From positions 1 through 37,260 of the forward strand of contig NZ_FOUI01000019.1 in the NCBI RefSeq assembly GCF_900114825.1: a stretch of 37,260 nucleotides of DNA. The letters run 5' to 3'. Positions within the stretch are counted from its first letter, which is position 1. Each line of letters starts with the position of its first letter. Below are positions 28,960 to 37,260 of this stretch, one piece after another. The notes under the pieces were generated by a model. It searched no databases. It had not been told where the DNA came from and was given only the letters and a program-made list of their open reading frames with translations. Both the position numbers and the translations under genes were made by a program. Source of the stretch: Halopseudomonas yangmingensis. GTDB taxonomy: Bacteria > Pseudomonadota > Gammaproteobacteria > Pseudomonadales > Pseudomonadaceae.

Positions 28960-29901
28960 ATGAACCTGAACAAAGTCGACCTGAACCTGTTCATTGTCTT
29001 TGATGCCATCTATACCGAGGCTAACCTCACCCGTGCCGGGCAGATTGTCGGCATTACCCAACCGGCAGTGAGCAACGCTCTGGCCCGTCTGCGTGAAACC
29101 TTCAATGACCCGCTGTTCGTGCGTACCGCCCAGGGCATGGTGCCCACCCCAATGGCGCAGAACATCATCACCCCGGTGCGCAGCGCCCTGCAGTTGCTGC
29201 GCGTGTCGGTGCAGGAAAGCCGCAGCTTCAACCCGCAGGAAGCCAACAAGACCTATCGCATCAGCATGACCGATCTGTCCGAGTCGGTGGTGTTGCCGCA
29301 TCTGGCCGCGCGCATCCGCCGACTGGCCCCGAACGTCAGCATAGACAGCTTTCTGACCAAGCGCCGGGAAACCACCAAGGAACTGGCCGCCGGACGACTG
29401 GACTTCGTGATCGACGCACCACTCAATACCGATCCGCAGATGCGTCACGTCAAGCTGTTCGAAGATCGGTACGTTTGCGTAATGCGCAAGGGCCATCCAT
29501 TGGCCAGCAAGACCAGAATCACTCTGGATGATTATCTGGCGCAGGGACATATCCACATCTCCACCCGCCGCAACGGACTCGGCTATGTCGATCTGGCACT
29601 GGGGAAGATAGGCATTCAGCGCCGTGTGGTGGTGCGCTCGCAGCACTACCAGATGGCACCACTGGTACTGGAGTCCACCGATATGGTGATGACCGTGCCG
29701 GAGCGCTATGCGAGCCGACACAACCTGCACTGGACAACATTGCCTGTAGAAGACGTTCCGCTTATAGAGTCACACCTGTTCTGGCATGAAAGCACCGACC
29801 AGGACCCGGCCAACCGCTGGATGCGCGAGCAGATCATCGAAATCTGCCAACAACTGGAGCGGCGCAACCAGCAGGAACGCAACGCCGCCGCAGCCAACTG
29901 A
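28960..29901 (+). CDS. LysR-family transcriptional regulator
   Basis: The 313-aa protein has the N-terminal LysR winged helix (residues 5-64, LNLFIVFDAIYTEANLTRAG with ITQPAVSNALARLRE). An effector-binding domain of periplasmic-binding-protein fold follows from about residue 95 (NKTYRISMTDLSE). It resembles the NodD/LeuO-like branch (DPLFVRTAQGMVPTP). It is divergent from the 403-aa acyl-CoA dehydrogenase and flanked on the other side by another acyl-CoA dehydrogenase. It is therefore a likely acyl-CoA or fatty-acid-derived sensor; the ligand is inferred only from context. Confidence 0.93.
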   Translation: MNLNKVDLNLFIVFDAIYTEANLTRAGQIVGITQPAVSNALARLRETFNDPLFVRTAQGMVPTPMAQNIITPVRSALQLLRVSVQESRSFNPQEANKTYRISMTDLSESVVLPHLAARIRRLAPNVSIDSFLTKRRETTKELAAGRLDFVIDAPLNTDPQMRHVKLFEDRYVCVMRKGHPLASKTRITLDDYLAQGHIHISTRRNGLGYVDLALGKIGIQRRVVVRSQHYQMAPLVLESTDMVMTVPERYASRHNLHWTTLPVEDVPLIESHLFWHESTDQDPANRWMREQIIEICQQLERRNQQERNAAAAN

Positions 29902-29921
29902 ATAGTCTGCAGCAGACACAG

Positions 29922-29945
29922 CAAGGGGGCCAATTGGCCCCCTTG
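29922..29945. terminator. Palindrome between the convergent LysR and acyl-CoA dehydrogenase genes
   Basis: CAAGGGGGCCAATTGGCCCCCTTG is a perfect 24-nt palindrome located between two convergent genes. It lacks long T-runs but could act as a bidirectional terminator. Confidence 0.6.
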
Positions 29946-29964
29946 TGCGTTCAGTTGCCGCGAC

Positions 29965-31764
29965 TCAGAAACACTCGGGCGGCATATCCAGCGTGGTGCG
30001 ATCGGCCTGGCGCAATACCTCGATCAGCGCCAGCGGCTTGGGCAGCTCGTAACGCAGGAAGTAATTGCAGGTGTGCAGCTTGCCCTGATAGAAGGCCGCA
30101 CTGCGCTCACCACCCTGCTGCAGGCCACGCAACGCCACTTGCGCCTGCTTCAGCCACAGCCAGCCGACCACCACATGGCCAAAGCACTCCATGTACAGGT
30201 AGGCATTCGCCAGCGCGCGATCCGGATCGGACTTGCGCAGTGCCTGCAGTGCCTCGGTCGCCGCTTCCAGCTTGCCCAGTGCATCGCCCAGCAGACTCAC
30301 CGCATCCTGCAGCTCGGCCTGTGCGGCAGATTCCTGCAGGGTGGCACGGATGCGTCCGAGCAGCGCCTGATAGTACTTGCCATCGGCCATCGCCACCTTG
30401 CGACCAAGCAGGTCCTGACCCTGAATCCCATGGGTACCCTCATGGATCGGGTTCAGGCGGTTATCGCGATAGAACTGCTCGACCGGGTACTCACGGGTAT
30501 AGCCGTAGCCACCATGCACCTGGATCGCCAGGCTGTTGGCTTCCAGACAGAACTGTGACGGCCAGGACTTGACGATCGGTGTCAGCAGATCATTCAGGCC
30601 GGTGGCCTCTTCACGCACCTGCGGATCCTCCGAACGCTTCTTCTCGTCGATCAGCGTGGCGGTATACAAACACAGCGCCAGACCACCCTCGACAAAGGCC
30701 TTCTGTGCCAGCAGCATGCGCCGCACATCGGCGTGCTCGATGATCGGAATCATCGGGCTGGTCGGATCACGTTCCTTCAGCGGACGGCCCTGGGTGCGCT
30801 CGCGGGCATACTCCAGCGCATGCAGATAGCCGGTGTAACCCAGCATCACCGCGCCCATGCCGACGCCGATACGTGCCTCGTTCATCATGTAGAACATCTG
30901 TGCCAGGCCCTGGTGCGGCTCGCCAACCAGATAGCCGACCGCGCCGCCCTTCTCGCCAAAGTTGAGCATGGTCGAGGTGGTGCCACGGTAACCCATCTTG
31001 TGAATCAGGCCAGCCAGGATCACATCGTTGCGCTCACCCAGCGAACCGTCCTCATTCACCAGATACTTGGGCACGATAAACAGCGAAATGCCCTTCACCC
31101 CCGGCGGCGCATCGGGCAGCTTGGCCAGCACCAGATGCACAATATTTTCACTCAGCTCGTGGTCACCGGCGGAGATGTAGATCTTATTGCCGGTAATCCG
31201 GTAACTGCCGTCACCGGCCGGCAGCGCACGGGTCTTGATATCGGCCAGGGAGGAACCGGCCTGCGGCTCGGTCAGGCACATGGTGCCGAAGAAACGGCCG
31301 GCCATCATCGGCTCGGCAAAGCGCTGCTTATATTCCTCGCTGCCATGCGCCATGATCAGGTTGCAGGCGGCAATAGTCAGGCCGGCATAGGCATGGGTGC
31401 TGACGTTGGCACCCTTGATGATACCGATACAGGTTTGCGCCACCACCGAGGGCAGTTGCATGCCACCGCGCTCATAGTCCTGCGAGGCCGCCATCAGACC
31501 GGTATCACGCAGCACATCCAGCGCCGCACGCACTTCAGGACGAATCACCACCTTGCCGTTTTCAAAGGTCGGCTCGTTGGCATCGCACAGCGCATTGTGC
31601 GGAGCAAAGGTCTCGGCGCCGACCTTCAGGGCCAGTTCGATAGCCGCATCAAAGGTATCGCGGCTGTGATCCACATAACGGGGATATTCGGTAAAGCGTT
31701 CGATATTCAGCACTTCGTACAGCTGGAAGGCCAGATCGTCGGTGGAAATGATCTTTTGCGACAC
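29965..31764 (-). CDS. Large acyl-CoA dehydrogenase (599 aa, DmdC-like architecture)
   Basis: This flavoprotein belongs to the longer acyl-CoA dehydrogenase group with an extra N-terminal part and a C-terminal extension, as in DmdC and related enzymes of about 600 aa. Motifs are [16 protein letters not shown] (FAD/substrate), [35 protein letters not shown] and the HEGT segment with the likely catalytic Glu. I place the start at the GTG 31762-31764 ([10 protein letters not shown]), since GGAG lies 8 nt upstream; the longer frame to 31800 has no such signal. It is downstream of a thiolase on the same strand. The true substrate is unknown. Confidence 0.9.
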   Translation of the reverse strand: MSQKIISTDDLAFQLYEVLNIERFTEYPRYVDHSRDTFDAAIELALKVGAETFAPHNALCDANEPTFENGKVVIRPEVRAALDVLRDTGLMAASQDYERGGMQLPSVVAQTCIGIIKGANVSTHAYAGLTIAACNLIMAHGSEEYKQRFAEPMMAGRFFGTMCLTEPQAGSSLADIKTRALPAGDGSYRITGNKIYISAGDHELSENIVHLVLAKLPDAPPGVKGISLFIVPKYLVNEDGSLGERNDVILAGLIHKMGYRGTTSTMLNFGEKGGAVGYLVGEPHQGLAQMFYMMNEARIGVGMGAVMLGYTGYLHALEYARERTQGRPLKERDPTSPMIPIIEHADVRRMLLAQKAFVEGGLALCLYTATLIDEKKRSEDPQVREEATGLNDLLTPIVKSWPSQFCLEANSLAIQVHGGYGYTREYPVEQFYRDNRLNPIHEGTHGIQGQDLLGRKVAMADGKYYQALLGRIRATLQESAAQAELQDAVSLLGDALGKLEAATEALQALRKSDPDRALANAYLYMECFGHVVVGWLWLKQAQVALRGLQQGGERSAAFYQGKLHTCNYFLRYELPKPLALIEVLRQADRTTLDMPPECF

Positions 31765-31821
31765 GGAACAGTCTCCTGCGGGTGATGCAGGAACCCGCAT
31801 TGAAATTCGTTGAAAACGCTA

Positions 31822-31881
31822 AAGGCTGAAGGCCGGAAGCTCCAGCCCGCCGGGAGCCAACAACCTCAGGCATTCAGCCTT
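31822..31881. repeat. Imperfect inverted repeat between thiolase and acyl-CoA dehydrogenase genes
   Basis: AAGGCTGAA (31822-31830) and TTCAGCCTT (31873-31881) pair around 42 bp of GC-rich sequence. The GGCTGAAGGC words resemble the low-complexity intergenic repeats common in Pseudomonas. Confidence 0.45.
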
Positions 31882-31887
31882 CAGGGA

Positions 31888-31910
31888 ATGCGCCAGACTG
31901 GCTGGCGCAT
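31888..31910 (-). terminator. Hairpin downstream of the thiolase gene
   Basis: ATGCGCCAG-ACTGG-CTGGCGCAT is a perfect 9-bp stem with a 5-nt loop, 13 nt after the thiolase stop. No strong T-run follows, so read-through into the next gene is possible. Confidence 0.5.
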
Positions 31911-31923
31911 GCACTATTACCGA

Positions 31924-33108
31924 TCAGACAACCTCAAACAGACCGGCAGCACCCTGGCCGCCGCCGATGCACATGGTCACCACCACGAACTTGGCGCCGC
32001 GACGCTTGCCTTCGATCAGCGCGTGGCCGGTCAGACGCGAGCCGGTCACACCGTAGGGGTGGCCAATGGCAATCGAGCCGCCGTTGACGTTCAGCTTCTC
32101 CATCGGGATGCCCAGCTTGTCGCGGCAGTAGACAACCTGCGAAGCAAAGGCTTCGTTGAGTTCCCACAGATCAATATCGTCCATGGTCAGGCCGTTGCGC
32201 TTGAGCAGCTGCGGAATCGCGAACACCGGGCCAATACCCATCTCGTCCGGCTCGCAACCGGCAACGCTGAAGCCACGGAAGATGCCCAGCGGCTCGACGT
32301 TCTGCTGCTCGGCGGCCTTGCTGTTCATCACCAGACACACGGAGGCGCCGTCGGACAGCTGACTGGCGTTACCGGCCGTCACGAAGTGCTCGGGGCCACG
32401 CACCGGCTGCAGGGAGGCCAGGCCTTCCAGGGTGGTAGTCGGACGGTTGCACTCGTCACGGGTCAGGGTGACCTGCTGATCGGAGATCTCGCCGGTTTCC
32501 TTGTTCTGCACCTTCATGCTGGTGGTGAACGGCACGATCTCGTCATCGAACTTGCCGCTCTGCTGACCGGCAGCCACGCGCTGCTGGCTGATCAGCGAGT
32601 ACTCGTCCTGCGATTCGCGGCTGACCTTGTAGCGGGCAGCAACGATATCGGCAGTCTCGATCATCGACAGGTACAGCTCGGGCTTGTTCTGCTTGATCCA
32701 GTCATTGACGCCGCGGAACATGTTCAGCTTGTCGTTCTGGCACAGGCTGATCGACTCGACACCACCGGCAACGATGGCCGGGATTTTTTCGCTGACCACA
32801 CGCTGGGCGGCGATGGCAATCGACTGCAGACCGGAGCTGCAGAAACGGTTGATCGACAAACCGGCAGTGGTGACCGGCAGACCACCACGGATGGCCGCCA
32901 GACGCGCCATGTTCTTGCCCTGGGCACCTTCATGGAAGGTGGCGCCGAGGATACAGTCCTCAACCAGCGCAGGATCGATACCGGCACGCTTGACCGCGTG
33001 CTCGATGACAAAGCCGGCCATGTCGACACTGTGGGTGTCATTCAGGCCGCCACGATAGGACTTGCCCAGCGCGGTACGGGCTGTGGATACGATTACTGCA
33101 TCAGTCAT
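31924..33108 (-). CDS. Thiolase (acetyl-CoA C-acyltransferase / acetyltransferase)
   Basis: The 394-aa enzyme cleaves 3-ketoacyl-CoA with CoA, or the reverse. The nucleophile Cys90 lies in NRFCSSGLQ. The C-terminal catalytic elements are [19 protein letters not shown] (His) and CIGGGQG (second Cys). It resembles beta-oxidation thiolases of the FadA type, but no fadB-like partner is adjacent, so it may belong to a special acyl-CoA pathway. AGGAG lies 9 nt before the ATG. It is followed by a large acyl-CoA dehydrogenase and preceded by an MFS transporter, all on the minus strand. Confidence 0.94.
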   Translation of the reverse strand: MTDAVIVSTARTALGKSYRGGLNDTHSVDMAGFVIEHAVKRAGIDPALVEDCILGATFHEGAQGKNMARLAAIRGGLPVTTAGLSINRFCSSGLQSIAIAAQRVVSEKIPAIVAGGVESISLCQNDKLNMFRGVNDWIKQNKPELYLSMIETADIVAARYKVSRESQDEYSLISQQRVAAGQQSGKFDDEIVPFTTSMKVQNKETGEISDQQVTLTRDECNRPTTTLEGLASLQPVRGPEHFVTAGNASQLSDGASVCLVMNSKAAEQQNVEPLGIFRGFSVAGCEPDEMGIGPVFAIPQLLKRNGLTMDDIDLWELNEAFASQVVYCRDKLGIPMEKLNVNGGSIAIGHPYGVTGSRLTGHALIEGKRRGAKFVVVTMCIGGGQGAAGLFEVV

Positions 33109-33167
33109 GTTGTTGCTCCTGTTTGCTTTGTCAGCGCCCGCAGGCGCTCAGGTTGAGTAATGACGAC

Positions 33168-34502
33168 TCAAGCCGTCTTTTCTTGTCGGGCGCCCCAGGC
33201 AGCGAGTGTCTCGCGGGCCTGCAGGTAGGGTTTCAGACCCATCCACAGCAGTATCACCGAACCCAGGGTGATGATGCTGGCCACCCAGAAGATCGAATAA
33301 CGTACCGCCATGTCATCCTTGAACACGTAATCGGTCACCAGTGCCACCGCCGTCGGGCCAAGGCCCAGGCCGATCAGGGTAACGACGAACAGATAGATCG
33401 CCGATGCCTGACCACGCATGGCATTCGGCATGACTTCCTGGATCGCCGCCGGCGCCACACCAAAGGGCATGGCCACGGTGAATACATTGAAGAACATGAT
33501 GCTCCACAGCCACACCGGGTTATCGACCAGATAGACCACATTGCACAGCAAGGTAAGAGAGGCTGCCAGAACGCCAACCCGCATGTTGGAGTCCATATAG
33601 CCCTTACGCGCCAGCCAGTCAGCCAGTCGGCCACCGAAGACGATACCCAGCGAACCGGCAACCATCACCAGACTTCCATAATAGATGCCAACCTCACCCG
33701 GCGTGAGGCCATGGTTGCGGATAAAGAAGGTCGGAATCCACGCCGAGGCACCGTAGGAGGCAAAGGACAGACAGGCAAAACCGAAGTTGTGGCACAGCAC
33801 AGCCTTGCGGATGCTCATCAGGTAGGCACCGACATCCTTCAGCGGCACCGCAACCCCTGCGCCAATACCCTTACGCGATGGCTCCTTGATTGCCAGCAGC
33901 ACCAGACAGAACAGCACCCCGGCGGCACCCAGCACCAGAAAGATCAGCTGCCAGGGACGCACGGTACCGAGCAGCGGCAGGACCATGTCGCCACGGGCAT
34001 TGGCCCAGGTCACCACTATGCCGCCGAGCAGGAAAGCCAGGCCAGCGCCCAGATAAATCCCCATGGAATACACACTGATTGCGGTGGCACGCTTTTCCGG
34101 CGGGAAGCTGTCGGCCATCAGTGAATAGGCGGCCGGCGACAGCGCTGCCTCACCGGCACCGACGCCGATGCGGAAGATCACGAAATGCCAGTACTGCTTG
34201 GCCATGCCGCAGGCGGCGGTCATCAAGCTCCAGAAAAACACCCCGGCAGCAATCAGCCCGCGACGGCTCTTGCTGTCGGCTACGCGGCCCAGTGGAATGC
34301 CGGCAATGGTGTAGAAAATCGCAAACGACAGCCCCATCAACAGACTCATCTGGGTGTCGCTGATACCCAGATCGGCACGGATCGGGCCGACCAGCAGATT
34401 GAGAATCTGCCGGTCAATAAAAGACAGAATATAAGCCAGCAACAGGATGCTGACGGTTAACCAGGCACGCTTTGGTGACGGGTAATCATTGTTATTGGTC
34501 AC
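33168..34502 (-). CDS. MFS transporter, spinster-like
   Basis: The 444-aa membrane protein has 12 predicted transmembrane segments. MFS motif A-like sequences occur after TM2 (GIPLGRVADSKSRRG) and in the second half (GGRLADWLARKG). The N-terminal AYILSFIDRQILNLLVGPIR is typical of the spinster-related subgroup, which carries organic acids or lipids in bacteria. I chose the GTG at 34500-34502 (VTNNNDYPSPKRAW) because GGAG precedes it by 6 nt; the 35 upstream in-frame codons are not family-like. It is 59 bp upstream of the thiolase gene, so a shared catabolic operon is likely. The substrate is unknown. Confidence 0.88.
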   Translation of the reverse strand: MTNNNDYPSPKRAWLTVSILLLAYILSFIDRQILNLLVGPIRADLGISDTQMSLLMGLSFAIFYTIAGIPLGRVADSKSRRGLIAAGVFFWSLMTAACGMAKQYWHFVIFRIGVGAGEAALSPAAYSLMADSFPPEKRATAISVYSMGIYLGAGLAFLLGGIVVTWANARGDMVLPLLGTVRPWQLIFLVLGAAGVLFCLVLLAIKEPSRKGIGAGVAVPLKDVGAYLMSIRKAVLCHNFGFACLSFASYGASAWIPTFFIRNHGLTPGEVGIYYGSLVMVAGSLGIVFGGRLADWLARKGYMDSNMRVGVLAASLTLLCNVVYLVDNPVWLWSIMFFNVFTVAMPFGVAPAAIQEVMPNAMRGQASAIYLFVVTLIGLGLGPTAVALVTDYVFKDDMAVRYSIFWVASIITLGSVILLWMGLKPYLQARETLAAWGARQEKTA

Positions 34503-34664
34503 GGCTTGCTCCGCACAGACTGGGCCCTGAAAGTGACCGGAGAGTATCATTTCCGCAGAGCGGAAGTCGATTCCGAAAAGACACGCATCAGCACAGGGGA
34601 TACGCAACTATCAGCCCAACCTATTGCGCCCTTCTACAGGCCTGACGCAGACAGGAAAAAGGGT

Positions 34665-34693
34665 TTGCCAAAGACCGTGGTTTTCGGTAAATT
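34665..34693 (+). promoter_or_regulatory. Promoter of tRNA-Ser
   Basis: TTGCCA (34665-34670) and TAAATT (34688-34693) are 17 bp apart. They are followed by GCGCGCC, a GC-rich discriminator typical of stable-RNA promoters. The tRNA begins 37 bp after the -10. Confidence 0.75.
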
Positions 34694-34730
34694 GCGCGCC
34701 TTGACGACAGGCCAGCCCTGACGTCAATCC

Positions 34731-34821
34731 GGAGAGATGTCCGAGTGGTTGAAGGAGCACGCCTGGAAAGTGTGTGTACGTTAATAGCGTACCGAGGGTT
34801 CGAATCCCTCTCTCTCCGCCA
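34731..34821 (+). tRNA. tRNA-Ser(GGA)
   Basis: This 91-nt class II tRNA has acceptor stem GGAGAGA / TCTCTCC, anticodon loop CTGGAAA (anticodon GGA, reading UCC/UCU), a long variable arm (TGTACGTTAATAGCGTACC), T-loop GTTCGAATC and an encoded CCA. Its 3' side faces an AT-rich stretch and an IS21-type element. Confidence 0.96.
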
Positions 34822-35202
34822 GATGCCATATAAATCAAAAAGTTAGAGTGATTTTCAGTTCTCAAGCAGCAAGCTGCTTAACAACACAAAACACTTGAAT
34901 TGATGATTTGTTAATCAGAAAAGCCAGCCTCGTGCTGGCTTTTCTGATTCTGCCTCCCGCAAACCCCCTTCTATTGCGCCAAGCAACCGCCCCCCCTACG
35001 CGCTCTTCAGCGCAGCGCGGTGCTGTTTCTGTGCGCTTTCACAGCAACACCAAAAATAATTTGTACAAGTTTTGTCTCTCCCCTTCTGCCCAACAAGGGA
35101 CGCCAAATCCGCAGCAAACCAAGCGACAACAGAGCAATCACAACTAAAACCTTATTTTTCTTATGGAAGTATTGTATAAGAAATGCAAAACTGTACAAGC
35201 TT
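34822..35202. other. Gene-free stretch between tRNA-Ser and the IS21-type element
   Basis: Apart from the terminator, no supported gene is seen. The part from about 35040 is AT-rich and unlike the core. It contains two near-identical 16-mers, TTGTACAAGTTTTGTC (35061-35076) and CTGTACAAGCTTTGTC (35191-35206), the second overlapping the IS end. This may be a residue of an older insertion at the tRNA. Confidence 0.5.
34914..34948 (+). terminator. Terminator downstream of tRNA-Ser
   Basis: ATCAGAAAAGCCAGC / GCTGGCTTTTCTGAT is a 15-bp perfect stem with a 5-nt loop containing a T-run in its 3' arm, about 90 nt after the tRNA. Confidence 0.88.
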
Positions 35203-35207
35203 TGTCA

Positions 35208-35255
35208 ATGGCCATTAATTTTGACCCACTTTTGGCCAATAAAATTGACCCACTT
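35208..35255. repeat. Two tandem 24-bp repeats at the IS21 end
   Basis: Units 35208-35231 and 35232-35255 agree at 20 of 24 positions; both contain TGGCCA and end TTGACCCACTT. Multiple short repeats near the ends are transposase-binding sites in IS21-family elements. Confidence 0.75.
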
Positions 35256-35263
35256 GGGTACCG

Positions 35264-36004
35264 CTAACCGCCAGTTTTCTGCTTCAGCCGATAGCTCTCA
35301 CCTCCCAGCATAAAGATGTGTGAATGGTGGATAACGCGGTCGATGATGGGTACGGCCACGTTATCGTCATGGAAGAACTCACCCCAGCTGGTGAAGTCCT
35401 TGTTGGTGGTCAGGATCACCGAGCGGTACTCGTACAGGTTGTTGATCAGCTGGAACAGGTTGTACCGGGCTTGGCGTGTCATCGGCAGATAGCCCAGCTC
35501 GTCGATGATCAGCACGTCGTACTTGCTCAGCTGATTCAAACGCTTCTTCAGCTCACCCTTCATCTCTGCCAGCTCCAGATCCTCGACCAGTGCCAGAGCG
35601 GTGCGGAACAGCACCTTGTAGCCAGCCTGGACCGCTTTGTGGCCAATCCCAATGGCCAGGTGGGTCTTGCCCACGCCCGGTGGTCCGATGAACACCAGGT
35701 TGTCGCGGTTATCGATAAAGCTGAAGTCCAGCAAGGCACTGACCTGCCGCTTGGTGATGGTGGTCTGGTGCCGGTAATCGAAGGCCTCCAGATGCTTCTC
35801 CGCGGGGAACTGCGCCTGCTTGAGGTTGCGGCTCACGCGGCTGCTGGAGCGGGCGTTAAGCTCATGCTCGACCAACGACTGGGCGAAGTTCAGGTAGGAC
35901 AGCTCATTGGCCTCTGCCCTGGCCAGCAGAGTGGCCAGCTCACCAGCGGTCGCGCTGAGGCGCAGGCTACGGAACTGCGCGATGGTGCTGTCGAGCAGGC
36001 TCAT
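35264..36004 (-). CDS. istB: IS21-family transposition helper ATPase IstB
   Basis: The 246-aa AAA+ ATPase selects target DNA and activates the IstA transposase, as DnaC/MuB-like proteins do. Walker A is GPPGVGKTH (residues 107-115) and Walker B is VLIIDELGYL (from residue 164). An N-terminal IstB domain (ATLLARAEANELSYLNF) precedes them. The ATG overlaps the istA stop in ATGA, implying translational coupling. It is full length, ending just inside the terminal repeats. Confidence 0.95.
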   Translation of the reverse strand: MSLLDSTIAQFRSLRLSATAGELATLLARAEANELSYLNFAQSLVEHELNARSSSRVSRNLKQAQFPAEKHLEAFDYRHQTTITKRQVSALLDFSFIDNRDNLVFIGPPGVGKTHLAIGIGHKAVQAGYKVLFRTALALVEDLELAEMKGELKKRLNQLSKYDVLIIDELGYLPMTRQARYNLFQLINNLYEYRSVILTTNKDFTSWGEFFHDDNVAVPIIDRVIHHSHIFMLGGESYRLKQKTGG

Positions 36005-37260
36005 GGGGTCACCCCGTGGCCAGTCGACTGGCCAATGCGGGCATAAGCGTTCAGGTCGGCGTGACTGACCTGGCTACCTGCCTCTGGCGCATAGTCATGG
36101 TCACTGATGATCCGGCCACGCGCCTTGGCTTGCTGCCAGGCTTCGAGGTAGCGCTTGAGTCCGGTAGCGGTCAGTTCACTGCGCTCACTCAGCTCCCACA
36201 GCAGCGTGGTATCAACCGGCGCATGGACCATGAGCAGGTCCCGTGCAGCGACCAGCTGGTCCTTGTAGATACGTGGCGAAGTACGCTTGAGCAACTGGCA
36301 CAGGGTTGCACCCAGGTCATCGGGCAAGATCGCATCGATACCGCGCTCCAGGTCGGTGATGCGCTGGGCATGGTCTCGGTAATGGTTGTTGTTCTTGACC
36401 ATCCGGCCCTTGGCCTTGCACAGGTCGTGGGTGGCGATGAGCTCACCGCTCTCCAGGTCATGGATCAGCAACTGGTCGTCCTGTGCGCTGACACCCACAC
36501 GGGCTTGCTGCCAAGCCATGGGCACCGAGTACTTGTTGGCCTGCCAGGAGATCAAGCCGGTCTTGTCGACCTTGCGGGTCTCGACTGCCTGCGCCACGTG
36601 CAGCAGGCTATGTGGGACCAGATAGGGCTTGAGCTGGATACGCTCCAGCGCCTCGAAATGCGCTCGTGGATGCTGTCCCGTCGTGCCGTGCAAGCGTGCA
36701 TTGGCCACCGTCTCAAGCCAGTCATGCAAGTGCTGCCGAACGGCATCCTCATCCTGGAAGTGCTCGCCGTAAAAGCAGTCGCGCTTGACGTACTTGACCC
36801 CGGCCTCCACCTTGCCCTTGCTCTCCGGGTCATAACCCTCGCACGCGTGGATGCGGTACCCGACGGTAGTCGCATACTGGTGGAAGCGCTGGTTCAGCGT
36901 CAGCTCACGGTACTGCTCGTTGATCACCACCATCTTGGTCTGATCGTAAATGCACTCCTCGGTGACGCCGCCGAAGTAGCGGAAAGCCTCGTCGTGCATC
37001 TGAATAAACCGCTCGGTGTCCAACGGGCGGAAGTCGAGCCCGACGTACATCAGCCGGGAACAGGACAGCACAAACACCACAAAGTGAACAACACGCTCCA
37101 GGCCGCCAATCATGACGCCCCGCAGCTCACCGGGATCGACCTGACACTGGACGCCCGGCACCGACTCAACAACCGGTTCGTAGTAGCGCAACTGACCGCT
37201 GGCAACCTGCTGCTTGAGTGCTTGCACATACCGGCGGATGCTCCGGTCTGACACCGCCAG
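36001..37260 (-). CDS. istA: IS21-family transposase IstA, N-terminus missing
   Basis: IstA is the DDE transposase. The visible 418 or so residues start within the N-terminal helix-turn-helix region (SDRSIRRYVQALKQQ) and continue past the window edge. The catalytic core has QVDPGELRG (first Asp), a YDQTK segment (second Asp) and KGKVEAGVKYVKRD (Glu). A C-terminal Mu-like beta domain (SVPMAWQQARVGVSAQDDQL) follows. The usual QVDFG is QVDPG here. The frame is intact up to the edge. Confidence 0.92.
   Translation of the reverse strand: MAVSDRSIRRYVQALKQQVASGQLRYYEPVVESVPGVQCQVDPGELRGVMIGGLERVVHFVVFVLSCSRLMYVGLDFRPLDTERFIQMHDEAFRYFGGVTEECIYDQTKMVVINEQYRELTLNQRFHQYATTVGYRIHACEGYDPESKGKVEAGVKYVKRDCFYGEHFQDEDAVRQHLHDWLETVANARLHGTTGQHPRAHFEALERIQLKPYLVPHSLLHVAQAVETRKVDKTGLISWQANKYSVPMAWQQARVGVSAQDDQLLIHDLESGELIATHDLCKAKGRMVKNNNHYRDHAQRITDLERGIDAILPDDLGATLCQLLKRTSPRIYKDQLVAARDLLMVHAPVDTTLLWELSERSELTATGLKRYLEAWQQAKARGRIISDHDYAPEAGSQVSHADLNAYARIGQSTGHGVTP

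Larger units (their letters stand above)
35203..37260 (-). mobile_element. IS21-family insertion sequence, istB end (cut by right window edge)
   Basis: The element is recognised by overlapping istA-istB genes. A terminal region beginning TGTCAATGGCC at 35203 contains multiple internal repeats. The other end lies outside the window. The 5' TGT end fits IS21-type ends, but the exact boundary and the target duplication cannot be confirmed. Confidence 0.8.

Overview
The window looks like part of a chromosome from a Pseudomonas-type gammaproteobacterium (Pseudomonadaceae). The evidence is the block thrS-infC-rpmI-rplT-pheS-pheT-ihfA-merR-tRNA-Pro, the pairs uup/slt and nfuA/metH, cysI followed by a DUF934 gene, and generally high-GC coding sequence. 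A Halopseudomonas-like member is possible but cannot be settled from the sequence alone. Both window edges fall inside insertion sequences (IS3-type on the left, IS21-type on the right).

Region 1 (1 to about 6307) is an accessory island abutting the 3' end of a tRNA-Pro(GGG) gene. It holds a truncated IS3-family element, an uncharacterised 147-aa gene, an SOS-controlled umuDC pair with a clear LexA box, an inovirus Gp2/YagK-YfjJ-like gene with HUH-nuclease-like motifs, an AlpA-type excisionase/regulator, and an uncharacterised 280-aa protein with a probable C-terminal ribbon-helix-helix domain. A 12-bp tandem repeat lies next to the tRNA. No integrase and no second attachment site are visible, so the left part of the element lies outside the window or was lost.

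Region 2 (6308-14023) is the conserved translation cluster on the minus strand: tRNA-Val upstream, then thrS, infC (probable AUU start inside the thrS-infC junction), rpmI, rplT, pheS, pheT, ihfA, a MerR regulator and tRNA-Pro. A pair of hairpins between rplT and pheS looks like an internal terminator or attenuator.

Region 3 (14024-27535) is core metabolism and cell envelope. It starts with a 109-bp cruciform-type repeat, then the ABC-F ATPase uup, divergent from the lytic transglycosylase slt. cheV and nfuA follow on the minus strand; then metH with a MATE exporter, and cysI with a DUF934 protein, on the plus strand.

Region 4 (27536-34502) is a fatty-acid/acyl-CoA cluster. A 403-aa acyl-CoA dehydrogenase is divergent from a LysR regulator. 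A minus-strand series of MFS transporter, thiolase and 599-aa acyl-CoA dehydrogenase follows.

Region 5 (34503-37260) holds tRNA-Ser(GGA) with a good promoter and terminator, an AT-rich non-coding stretch, and the istB end of an IS21-family element with istA cut by the window edge.

The strongest candidate for something undescribed is the tRNA-Pro island. It combines an SOS-inducible translesion polymerase, a putative HUH initiator preceded by a perfect palindrome and an RBS-masking inverted repeat, AlpA, and a novel RHH-type protein.
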